Shown: positions 1 through 6,463 of the stretch, one piece after another
How the letters are laid out: each line of letters begins with the position of its first letter
How positions within the stretch are numbered: position 1 is the first letter of the stretch
Assembly (NCBI GenBank): GCA_025925615.1
Contig: JAICLN010000009.1
Coordinates: 1-23,246, forward strand
Direction of reading: 5' to 3'
DNA from: Actinomycetospora sp.
Lineage (GTDB): Bacteria; Actinomycetota; Actinomycetes; Mycobacteriales; Pseudonocardiaceae
Length of the DNA stretch: 23,246 nt
Notes under the pieces: model-generated
The model's input: the letters and a program-made list of their open reading frames with translations, nothing else
The model's database searches: none
What the model was told of the DNA's origin: nothing
Made by a program: the position numbers and the translations under genes

Positions 1-1030
1 CGTCGGCGAGGGCCAGGTCGACCACCGGGGCCGCGAAGCCCACCGCGTCGGGGTTCTCGGCGGCCCACGCGTGGGGCAGGAAGGTGGCGATCGAGCTGGT
101 CTCGGTCAGCCCGAAGCCGTTCCCGAGCCGGGCCTGCGGCAGCCGCTCCTGCAGCCGCCGGACCAGCGCGGGCGCGATCGGCGCGCCGCCGTAGGTCAGC
201 CGCTGCACGTGGGAGAGGTCGACGTCGAGGTCGTCGCGCGCCAGCGTCAGCCCGTAGATCGCCGGGACGCTCACCAGGGTGTCGATCCGCTCCTCGACGA
301 TCGTGCGGACGAACGCGGCGCCCTCGAACACCGGCAGCACCACCGTGGTGCCGCCGAGGCCGAGCTGCACCAGCAGCTGGGAGTTGCAGCCGGTGACGTG
401 GAACAGCGGCACCGACACGAGGTTGCGCAGCCCGGGGCCCTCACGGCGGTCGATGCCGATCACCCGGATCGCGGTCTCGACGTTGGCCAGGAAGTTGCCG
501 TGCGTCGTCCGCGCGCCCTTCGGCCGGCCGGTCGTGCCGCTCGTGTAGAAGATCGCGGCCAGGTCGCCGGGCACGAGGTCGTCGAGGGCCTGCGGGTGGC
601 CCGCCGGCAGCGGGTCCCCGGGACGCAGCACGGCCGCCGCGCCGCTGTCCTCCAGCACGTGCGCGATCTCGGGTGGGGCGAACCGGGTGTTGACGGGGAC
701 CGCGACGGCGCCGGCGAGCAGGGTGCCGAGGAACCCGACGACCCAGTCGACGCCGGCCGGCAGCAGCGAGGCCACCCGGTCACCGCGGCGCACCCCGTCG
801 CCGACGAGTCCGCCCGCGACCCGGGCGGCGCGCTCCCAGAGCTCCGCGTAGGTCAGGCGCTCCCCGCCGACCTCGACGAGGGCCTCGACGTCGGGGTGGC
901 GCTCCACCGACCCCCGCACCATCGCCACGACCGACGGCGCGAGGTGGTCGTACCGGGCGATCCCGTCCGCGCCGTGGGTGACGCCGGAGGTGTCGAAGGG
1001 TGCCGCGCCGCGCGGCAGGGGCTCGGGCAC
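1..1030 (-). CDS. Acyl-CoA synthetase / AMP-dependent ligase (3' end outside window)
   Basis: Reading the minus strand from a GTG at 1030 gives 343 uninterrupted codons to the window edge, so the C-terminal domain is missing. The start follows GGAGG at an 8-nt spacing. This is a class I adenylate-forming enzyme: it activates a carboxylic acid with ATP to an acyl-AMP and, in the usual family reaction, transfers it to CoA. Visible motifs are the P-loop-like YTSGTTGRPKGA (residues 162-173), the VPLFHVTG stretch (207-214) and the adenine-binding NGFGLTET (304-311). The hinge and catalytic lysine of the C-terminal domain are not in the window. The acid substrate cannot be read from the sequence; the overall pattern fits the long/medium-chain FadD-like or 'acid-CoA ligase' group. 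It is transcribed away from the substrate-binding protein at 1208. The family is certain, the substrate unknown. Confidence 0.93.
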   Translation of the reverse strand, partial: MPEPLPRGAAPFDTSGVTHGADGIARYDHLAPSVVAMVRGSVERHPDVEALVEVGGERLTYAELWERAARVAGGLVGDGVRRGDRVASLLPAGVDWVVGFLGTLLAGAVAVPVNTRFAPPEIAHVLEDSGAAAVLRPGDPLPAGHPQALDDLVPGDLAAIFYTSGTTGRPKGARTTHGNFLANVETAIRVIGIDRREGPGLRNLVSVPLFHVTGCNSQLLVQLGLGGTTVVLPVFEGAAFVRTIVEERIDTLVSVPAIYGLTLARDDLDVDLSHVQRLTYGGAPIAPALVRRLQERLPQARLGNGFGLTETSSIATFLPHAWAAENPDAVGFAAPVVDLALAD

Positions 1031-1061
1031 GGGGACCACCTCCGGGATTGTGACCCGGACC

Positions 1062-1067
1062 ACTCTA
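1062..1067 (-). promoter_or_regulatory. Possible -10 box for the acyl-CoA synthetase gene
   Basis: On the minus strand TAGAGT lies about 30 nt upstream of the GTG start at 1030 and would give a 5' leader of roughly 25 nt containing the GGAGG site. A -35 element is weak: GTGATC at an 18-nt spacing is the best I see. The call rests on the -10 hexamer alone. Confidence 0.25.
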
Positions 1068-1207
1068 CCGCGCGGCCCGTCCGAAGATCACCGGAACGAC
1101 GAGGTGGTGGCCACCCGGCGTCCGGGAGCTCGTCACCTTGGCGATTACGGTCGTGGAACGAGCACCCTGGGCACACCGCAGTCCCCCCGCCGAGGAGGCC
1201 GATCACC

Positions 1208-2077
1208 ATGGTGTTCCGGATCCAGCCGCACGTCCGACTCCAGGAATGGGTCGCCGAGGAGCACGGCTTCTTCGGCGCCGAAGGGCTCGACTACGAGTTC
1301 GAGCCGACGAGCCTCGCCGGCGGGACCGCGCGCTCGGAGGGCGACACGCAGGCGGAGGTCCGGAGCGGAGCCCTGGAGGACATGGCCCGCGGCCGGTCCG
1401 CGCAGGTCTCGTGTGCCTGCCACTGGGCGGTGAACGCCGCCGCCAGCGAGCACCACGGCCGGATGTACGGCCAGGCCTACTCGGTGTGCCCCGCCGGCAT
1501 CTACGTCGCCCGCGACTCCGGGATCCGCGAACCCCGGGACCTGGCGCGCGTCGAGGTGGGCGTGGGCTACCACTCCGGCAGCCACTACTCGGCCCTGCAG
1601 GGGCTGGAGGCCTTCCTCCCCCGCGGCGACATCCGGCTGGGTTTCGTCGGCCTGCCCTTCGACCGGGTCCGGCTCGGCCTCGACGGCGGCCTCGCGGCGG
1701 TCAACGTCTGGGGCGCCGGCGCCTACGTGCTCGAGCAGCTCGGCTTCACCAAGATCGTCGACACCACCTTCGTCATGGGCTTCTTCCTCTCCTCCGGCGC
1801 GGACCCCGAGGACGCGGAGCGCTACTTCCGGGCGCTGTTGCGGGCCCAGCAGGAGATCGACCTCGAGCCGCAGCGCTACGCCCACTACTGGGAGCGGGAA
1901 CTGCCCGCCGACCTGGCCGGACTCGTGGACGTGCGCCGCTTCGGGCCCGGCGAACGCATCGTGCCGCAGCCCTACACGAGGGAGATGTTCGAGCGCTCGC
2001 ACCGGTGGATGCAGGCCTGGGACCTCCTGGACCCCGACGTGGCGGCCGGCGCGCGCTACGAGGACGCGGTGCTCTGA
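1208..2077 (+). CDS. Orphan SsuA/NMT1-like substrate-binding protein without signal peptide
   Basis: This 289-residue protein starts at ATG 1208, 9 nt after GGAGG. The opening (QPHVRLQEWVAEEHGFFGAE, residues 6-25, then GLDYEF) resembles the first lobe of SsuA/THI5/NMT1 periplasmic binding proteins, where an incoming ligand is clamped between two lobes. Residues 95-135 (YVARDSGIREPRDLARVEVGV onward) match the 'give access, then define the ligand site' region of that fold. The protein begins directly with mature-type sequence: there is no hydrophobic leader or lipobox, so it looks cytoplasmic, and no ABC permease or ATPase gene is adjacent. It could instead be a cytoplasmic enzyme or sensor using this fold. 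The reading frame is open far upstream, but that part is antisense to the acyl-CoA synthetase and is not credible. The fold assignment is moderately sure; the ligand is unknown. Confidence 0.8.
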   Translation: MVFRIQPHVRLQEWVAEEHGFFGAEGLDYEFEPTSLAGGTARSEGDTQAEVRSGALEDMARGRSAQVSCACHWAVNAAASEHHGRMYGQAYSVCPAGIYVARDSGIREPRDLARVEVGVGYHSGSHYSALQGLEAFLPRGDIRLGFVGLPFDRVRLGLDGGLAAVNVWGAGAYVLEQLGFTKIVDTTFVMGFFLSSGADPEDAERYFRALLRAQQEIDLEPQRYAHYWERELPADLAGLVDVRRFGPGERIVPQPYTREMFERSHRWMQAWDLLDPDVAAGARYEDAVL

Positions 2078-2088
2078 GACCCCGGCCG

Positions 2089-3108
2089 TCAGCCCGCGAG
2101 GTACATCGTCAGGCGCACCGTCGTGCCGTGGACGGGATCGCTGTGGACCCGGACGAGGTCGCACAGCTGGTGGGCCAGCCGCAGGCCGAAGCCGCGACGC
2201 TCGGACGGATGGCCGCCGTGACGGCCGACGAGGGGGTCGGCGATCCAGCCGCTGTCCTGGACCTCGCACACGACCGCGGGCCGCTCCGCCGCCTCCCACC
2301 CGGGCCCGATGCACGCGTCCCGGGTCCACACGGCCATCAGCCCCGGCCGGCTCGTGTGCAGGACGGTGTTCACGGCGACCTCGTAGGCGGCCAGGGACAG
2401 GTCGGCCACGCGGTCCGCGTCCAGACCCGCGGCGGCCGCGTGCTCGGCGACGGCCAGCCGGACCACCCGGGGGCCGCTCGGAGCGGCGAACACGAGCGTC
2501 TCGCCGAGGCCGGTCGGCTCGTCGAGCGGCCCGCTGAACTGGCGGGCGAGCTCGGCCGGGTCGGCGTAGTGGGCGCTGGCGGTGGTCACTCCCCCCTCGG
2601 TCAGCACGGGGTGGGTGCGGGCCGCGTCGGCGATCACGACCGGGTCGAGGGTGCTCGTGTCGTACGGGCACAGGACCGTGACGGGGTGGTCGGCGAGGGC
2701 GACGTTGATCAGGGCTTCGTGCTCGACCGCGGCGGCGTACTCCTCGGGGCTGCGCGCGGCCCAGACCGGCTCCCCGATGATGCGCACCTCGTCGTGATCG
2801 GCGTTCCGCTCCGCGAACTCCCGCAGGACGCCCGCGATGATCCGCCCGGGATTGCGGCCGGCGACCGTCATGTCGTGGAAGACGACGTCCGACGCGTCGG
2901 ACCCCAGTCCCGCCTGCACGAGTTCCAGCCGGCTCGGGGGCGCAGCCATCATGGCCGGCTGCCCTGCCGCCACGGCCTCCCGGAGGAAGGGCACCGTCCC
3001 CGCGACGTAGGACTCGTCGTCGGCGTAGAAGAGCGCAGGGTGGTCCAGACCACCGCGCTCGCCACGACGATGCCGCCCGTGCCCCTGGGTAGAGCTCAAT
3101 TCCCTCAT
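2089..3108 (-). CDS. MEDS-domain / HATPase anti-sigma-type regulator
   Basis: This 339-residue protein has two parts. Residues about 22-190 (HPALFYADDESYVAGTVPFL near the start) match the MEDS/DcmR sensory domain, found in regulators of methylotrophs, methanogens and many actinobacteria. Residues about 200-338 form a GHKL ATPase of the RsbW anti-sigma kinase type: N box E243-N247 (YEVAVNTVLH), a DSGW G1-like box (285-288), a GFGLRLA G2 box (306-312) and HGTTV (327-331). There is no histidine-kinase phosphoacceptor domain, so a role in sigma-factor or anti-sigma-antagonist control is likelier than two-component signalling. I chose the ATG at 3108 because homologues start shortly before the ALFY motif; an ATG at 3168 would add 20 basic, family-atypical residues. 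The Shine-Dalgarno site is weak. The stop is 11 nt from that of the convergent gene. No sigma factor or STAS antagonist is in the window. Confidence 0.88.
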   Translation of the reverse strand: MRELSSTQGHGRHRRGERGGLDHPALFYADDESYVAGTVPFLREAVAAGQPAMMAAPPSRLELVQAGLGSDASDVVFHDMTVAGRNPGRIIAGVLREFAERNADHDEVRIIGEPVWAARSPEEYAAAVEHEALINVALADHPVTVLCPYDTSTLDPVVIADAARTHPVLTEGGVTTASAHYADPAELARQFSGPLDEPTGLGETLVFAAPSGPRVVRLAVAEHAAAAGLDADRVADLSLAAYEVAVNTVLHTSRPGLMAVWTRDACIGPGWEAAERPAVVCEVQDSGWIADPLVGRHGGHPSERRGFGLRLAHQLCDLVRVHSDPVHGTTVRLTMYLAG

Positions 3109-3133
3109 CAACCTGCATCCGACGTCGTCTGAC

Positions 3134-3148
3134 CGGCCATGATGGCCG
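3134..3148. promoter_or_regulatory. 15-bp palindrome upstream of the MEDS-HATPase gene
   Basis: CGGCCAT-G-ATGGCCG is a perfect inverted repeat with a one-base centre, 26-40 bp upstream of the ATG at 3108. It could be an operator for the minus-strand regulator. Chance palindromes are common in such GC-rich DNA. Confidence 0.25.
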
Positions 3149-3254
3149 AGCCGGCCCCGGCCCGCCATGTTCCGTCGAGCGCGCCGTCGAGCGGCACCGA
3201 CGTTCGGACCAACCCCTTCCCCCGCTCTGCGGAGGGCCGGAGAACGCGGCCCAT

Positions 3255-3273
3255 CTCACCCCGCCGGGGTGAG
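3255..3273. other. Stem-loop in the divergent intergenic region
   Basis: CTCACCCC-GCC-GGGGTGAG is a perfect 8-bp stem with a 3-nt loop. It lies between the divergent MEDS regulator and the amphi-Trp gene, so it is not at the 3' end of either. It may be a regulator-binding inverted repeat or a leader hairpin about 100 nt ahead of the amphi-Trp gene. The rest of 3109-3372 shows no credible gene. Confidence 0.35.
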
Positions 3274-3372
3274 GCGGACGGGGGTGGGCCCGAGGAACCT
3301 CGCTCGTGGCGCCGACCCGGTCGAGCACGGATCGGGCTGTGCGGCCACCGACCGCGAGGAGGGAGTGGCGCG

Positions 3373-3621
3373 ATGCCGGACGTCAAGATCGAGCAGAAGG
3401 TGACCCTGGGACGCCAGGAGACCGCCCGCTGGCTCGCCGACCTGGCGAAGGCCATCGGCGAGGGCGGCACCGTGGAGGTCCCGTTGGCCGGCCCGACCGT
3501 GACGTTGGAGCTCCCCGAGGAGTTCCGGTGCGAGGCGGAGCTCGAGCTCGACGGCGAGAAGGTCGAGCTCGAGCTGGAGCTCACGTGGTCGCCGGGGCTC
3601 GGGACCTCGTCGGCTCCCTGA
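3373..3621 (+). CDS. Amphi-Trp domain protein
   Basis: This 82-residue protein starts at ATG 3373 after a strong GAGGAGGG site. It matches the amphi-Trp domain family of small stand-alone proteins of unknown function: an opening strand with an alternating pattern (VKIEQKVTL), a helix with a conserved Trp (RQETARWLADLAKAI, residues 14-28), a glycine turn (GEGGTVEV), and a C-terminal hairpin of alternating charged and hydrophobic residues (VELELELTW) ending at the second Trp. The length is normal for the family. Residues after Trp (SPGLGTSSAP) look disordered. It lies ahead of the DUF2252 gene and is closed by a hairpin, so it is probably its own unit. The family assignment is confident; the biochemical role is not known. 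Confidence 0.85.
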   Translation: MPDVKIEQKVTLGRQETARWLADLAKAIGEGGTVEVPLAGPTVTLELPEEFRCEAELELDGEKVELELELTWSPGLGTSSAP

Positions 3622-3628
3622 TCGGGGT

Positions 3629-3649
3629 GGCGCCGCCCGCGGCGGTGCC
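3629..3649 (+). terminator. Hairpin terminator after the amphi-Trp gene
   Basis: GGCGCCGCC-CGC-GGCGGTGCC forms a 9-bp stem (one G-U pair) with a 3-nt loop, starting 8 nt after the stop codon at 3621. No U-tract follows, which is usual for actinobacterial terminators. Confidence 0.5.
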
Positions 3650-3679
3650 CTGCAGGCTCTCGGGCGAGGGAGATCGGAG

Positions 3680-3910
3680 ATGACGGAACGGGCCCGACGC
3701 CTCTCGGCGCTCGGGGCTCTCCTGCTGCTGGCGTGGCCGTCGTGGGGACGGTGCTGGCCGTGATCGCGTCCGGGCGTGCTCCGGGTCCGGCGCCCCGTCT
3801 CGGCCGGCCACACCCCGACCCTGCGCGAGCTGAGTCTGCGCTCGACGGTCGACGTCGTCTGGCACACCGCGACCGGCAGACCGGCCCGGGAACCGCTCGG
3901 CCTCGCCTGA
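3680..3910 (+). pseudogene. Small membrane-protein ORF with disrupted frame
   Basis: An ATG at 3680 follows a good GAGGGAGA site and encodes MTERARRLSALGALLLL. The same frame then meets TGA at 3761 and, read past it, stays open to a TGA at 3908. Third-position GC shows three segments: frame 0 is coding-like before about 3730; the +2 frame is coding-like from about 3732 to 3780 and supplies the rest of a transmembrane helix (GVAVVGTVLAVIASG); frame 0 is coding-like again from about 3780 (VLRVRRPVSAGHTPTLREL through the stop). Two compensating single-base changes would restore a protein of about 76 residues with one membrane helix and a basic, soluble tail. It may be a decaying gene, a programmed frameshift or an assembly error. 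I do not recognise the family. It fills most of the 326-nt gap between the amphi-Trp and DUF2252 genes. Confidence 0.4.
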
Positions 3911-3947
3911 CCCGGCGATCGCACGTCTACGAAGCTGGAGAACGTCG

Positions 3948-5396
3948 ATGACCACGACGACCACGGCCCGGGACCCTCGCCGACCTCCCGAGCCGGGAGC
4001 GCACCTCGACCGCGCCGAGCGGGCGAGGCGCGGGAAGACCGCACGGGCCGAGGTGCCGCGGTCCGCCCACGCCGAGTTCACCCCGGGCCCCGACCGACCC
4101 GACCCGGTGGCCCTCCTGGAGCGTCAGGGGCTCACCCGGATCCCTGAACTGCTCCCGATCCGCTACGGGCGGATGGCCGCCTCGGCGTTCGCGTTCTTCC
4201 GGGGCGCGGCGTTGCCGATGGCCGACGACCTGGCGCGGACGCCCAGGTCCGGGCTGGCGGTGCAGGCCTGCGGGGATGCCCACCTGGCCAACTTCGGCAT
4301 GTTCGCGTCGCCCGAACGGAACCTGGTCTTCGACATCAACGATTTCGACGAGACCCTGCCCGGTCCCTGGGAGTGGGACGTCAAACGACTGGCGACGAGC
4401 CTGGAGATCGCGGCCCGCAACAACGGATTCTCCGGGAAGGAACGGCGGAGCATCGTCCTCGCGACGGTGGCGGCGTACCGCGGTGCGATGCGCGGTTTCG
4501 CGGGCATGGCCCCCCTGGACGTCTGGTACGCCCGCGCGGACGCAGACTCCATCACGTCGCTGACGAACGTCCGCCTGCGCGCGTCACACCGCAAGAGGTT
4601 CGAACGCGCCGCCCGGAAGGCCCGCACGAAGGACAACCTCGGGGCGCTGAGCCGCTTCGCCGGGATCGAGGACGGTGTCGCGCGGCTCCACGCGGAGCCG
4701 CCGCAGATCGTTCCGTTGCGTGACCTGGCCGCCGACGCGACCGACCTCGAGGCGCTCGAGCGGCAACTGCACCAGGTCCTGCTCACCTATCGCGCGACCC
4801 TGGGACCCGAGCGCCGGGTGCTGTTGGACCAGTACCGGCTCATGGACGTCGCCCGCAAGGTGGTCGGGGTGGGCAGCGTCGGGACGCGGGAGTGGATGCT
4901 GATGCTCGCGCACGACGGCGACGACGGCCTGGACCCGCTGTTCCTGCAGGCGAAGGAGGCAGGCCCGTCGGTCCTGGAGGAGTTCGTCGGCGCCGGCGAG
5001 TTCGAGAACGCGGGACAGCGCGTCGTGATCGGGCAGCGCCTGATGCAGGCCGCGAGCGACATCTTCCTCGGCTGGGTCCGCGTGGACGGTCTCGACGGGC
5101 TCCCCCATGACTTCTACCTGCGCCAGCTGCGCGACTGGAAGGGATCGGCAGAGGTCGAGAAGATGGTCCCGAAGGGGATGCAGGCCTACGGAGAGGTCTG
5201 CGGGTGGACGCTCGCCCGGGCCCATGCCCGTTCGGGCGACCGGATCGCCGTGGCCGCGTACCTCGGCGGCAGCGATACCTTCGACGTGGCCGTCCGGGCC
5301 TTCGCCGAGGCCTACGCCGACCAGAACGAGCGCGACCACCAGCGGTTGGTGCAGGCGATCGCGTCGGGCCGGATCCCGGCCGCGGCCGGGTCGTAG
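3948..5396 (+). CDS. DUF2252 family protein
   Basis: This 482-residue protein starts at ATG 3948, 8 nt after a GGAG site. It spans the full DUF2252 family length. Diagnostic stretches are RYGRMAASAFAFFRGAA (72-88), GDAHLANFGMF (109-119), FDINDFDET (128-136), WEWDVKRLATSL just after it, and a C-terminal GWTLARAHARSGD. The GDxHxxN and DxNDFD pair looks like the catalytic loop and metal-binding Asp of aminoglycoside-phosphotransferase/kinase-like folds; that is my reading of the motif, and no substrate is established. The N-terminal 45 residues are low-complexity and charged. There is no signal peptide. The gene leads the run DUF2252 - cupin (25-nt gap) - DUF1326 - DUF2182. The family is certain and the function unknown. 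Confidence 0.92.
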   Translation: MTTTTTARDPRRPPEPGAHLDRAERARRGKTARAEVPRSAHAEFTPGPDRPDPVALLERQGLTRIPELLPIRYGRMAASAFAFFRGAALPMADDLARTPRSGLAVQACGDAHLANFGMFASPERNLVFDINDFDETLPGPWEWDVKRLATSLEIAARNNGFSGKERRSIVLATVAAYRGAMRGFAGMAPLDVWYARADADSITSLTNVRLRASHRKRFERAARKARTKDNLGALSRFAGIEDGVARLHAEPPQIVPLRDLAADATDLEALERQLHQVLLTYRATLGPERRVLLDQYRLMDVARKVVGVGSVGTREWMLMLAHDGDDGLDPLFLQAKEAGPSVLEEFVGAGEFENAGQRVVIGQRLMQAASDIFLGWVRVDGLDGLPHDFYLRQLRDWKGSAEVEKMVPKGMQAYGEVCGWTLARAHARSGDRIAVAAYLGGSDTFDVAVRAFAEAYADQNERDHQRLVQAIASGRIPAAAGS

Positions 5397-5421
5397 CCGA
5401 ACCCGATGAGAGGACGACGCC

Positions 5422-5766
5422 GTGCAGAAGCTGTCGTTGGAGGCCCTCGCACGCCAGGAGCTGCGCCGGGCGACGGAGTCGAGCAGCGGACGGGCGGCGC
5501 ACACCGTCTTCGGGGGCCACGAGCACGCGCTGCGCCAGACCCTGATCGCGCTCGTCGAGGGCCATGCGCTCGCCGAGCACGACAGCCCCGGGGAGGCGAC
5601 GATCCTGGTGCACAGCGGACGGGTCCGCCTCGTGGCCGGCGACGACTCCTGGGACGGTCGGGACGGCGACCTCCTCATCATCCCGCCGGTACCCCACGCC
5701 CTCGAGGCGCTGGAGACCAGCGTCGTGCTGCTCACCGTGGTCAAGCGCAATGGCGGGGACGGGTAG
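5422..5766 (+). CDS. Small cupin-domain protein
   Basis: This 114-residue protein starts at GTG 5422, 8 nt after GAGAGGA. It is a single cupin barrel: a motif-1-like stretch AEHDSPGEATILVHSGRVRL (residues 51-70) and a motif-2-like stretch DGDLLIIPPVPHALEALE (near residue 86 onward). Motif 1 keeps one His and the Glu but lacks the usual second His, so metal binding, if any, would use H53, E58 and the later H. Stand-alone cupins of this size commonly bind small ligands or metals. It lies 25 nt after DUF2252 and probably shares its transcript. There is no DNA-binding domain. The substrate is unknown. Confidence 0.85.
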   Translation: MQKLSLEALARQELRRATESSSGRAAHTVFGGHEHALRQTLIALVEGHALAEHDSPGEATILVHSGRVRLVAGDDSWDGRDGDLLIIPPVPHALEALETSVVLLTVVKRNGGDG

Positions 5767-5860
5767 CCGAGCCGCATTCGAGACCGGCAGGCGCTTGACG
5801 TCCTGCCTGCGACGGGAGAACCGTTTCCCGTTCCTGAGCACGCACACGGCGGGAGGCATC
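5767..5860 (+). other. Short intergenic leader with two weak hairpins
   Basis: The gap between cupin and DUF1326 holds two 6-bp inverted repeats: GGCAGG/CCTGCC (5786-5807) and ACGGGA/TCCCGT (5812-5831). TTGACG at 5795 resembles a -35 box, but I see no convincing -10. It may allow separate control of the DUF1326-DUF2182 pair, or may just be a spacer. Confidence 0.3.
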
Positions 5861-6463
5861 GTGGCCTGGAACCTGCGGGGCAGTTACGTCGAGACGTGCT
5901 CCTGTGACCTGATGTGCCCGTGCAACACATCGCTGGACCACGGGGCGACCTACGATTTCTGTCGCGTCTGTCTCGTGTTCGACATCCGGGAGGGCGCCGT
6001 CGAGGGGACCGACATCGGGGGGTGCAAGGTCGCCCTGATCGCCGATACCCCGAAGGTCATGACCGAGGGGAACTGGCGCGTCGGAGTGTTCATCGGTCAG
6101 GAGGCCGACGACACCCAGTTCGAGCAGCTCGTGCGCGTCTTCAGCGGTCAGCTGGGTGGTCCGATGGCGGGGCTCGCCCCGCTCATCGGTGAGATGCTCG
6201 GGGTCGAGAAGGCCGCCATCGAGATCGACCACGATGGTCTGAGGCACTCGGTCACGGTGGCCGACGGCATCGATTTCCAGGTCCAGGACATCGTTCCCTT
6301 CGGCGTCGAAACCGGAGAACCGGTCCGCTTCTCCGGGATGTTCCACCCGGTCGCGTCGGATCTGGTGATGGCCGAGGCGACCCGGTCCCGGATCGACGCG
6401 TTCGGCATCAGCTACGAAGGTCGCACCGGCCTGTCCACGGCCGATTTCTCGTGGGCGGCCTGA
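5861..6463 (+). CDS. DUF1326 Cys-rich protein
   Basis: This 200-residue protein starts at GTG 5861 right after GGGAGG (4-nt spacing). The N-terminus carries the DUF1326 signature GSYVETCSCDLMCPCN (residues 7-22) with C13, C15, C19 and C21, followed by C34 and C37 in TYDFCRVC. These clustered cysteines look suited to binding a soft metal. The middle (WRVGVFIGQEADDTQFEQLV, then FSGQLGGPMAGLAPLIGEML) is the family's conserved core. No signal peptide or membrane helix is evident. Its stop lies inside the start of the DUF2182 gene (13-nt overlap). DUF1326-DUF2182 gene pairs are a recurring arrangement, so the two products probably act together, with this one soluble and the other in the membrane. 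The biochemical role is unknown. Confidence 0.9.
   Translation: MAWNLRGSYVETCSCDLMCPCNTSLDHGATYDFCRVCLVFDIREGAVEGTDIGGCKVALIADTPKVMTEGNWRVGVFIGQEADDTQFEQLVRVFSGQLGGPMAGLAPLIGEMLGVEKAAIEIDHDGLRHSVTVADGIDFQVQDIVPFGVETGEPVRFSGMFHPVASDLVMAEATRSRIDAFGISYEGRTGLSTADFSWAA

Noticed and set aside
1106..1115. GGTGGCCACC palindrome in the acyl-CoA synthetase / binding-protein divergent gap
   Set aside because: It is only 10 bp and GC-rich, with no regulator gene next to it; too likely by chance to list as an operator.
71..1207. Long plus-strand open frame that continues into the substrate-binding protein
   Set aside because: It is antisense to the acyl-CoA synthetase, has Arg/Gly/Pro-rich composition with no recognisable domain, and the real gene has its own ribosome binding site at about 1195 and start at 1208.
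3109..3168. Upstream ATG (3168) as start of the MEDS-HATPase protein
   Set aside because: It would add 20 residues unlike the family; ATG 3108 sits closer to the conserved ALFY motif, though its ribosome binding site is weak.
1145..3328. Minus-strand open frame of 727 codons
   Set aside because: It is Arg/Pro-rich shadow coding across the substrate-binding protein and the MEDS-HATPase gene in a different frame.
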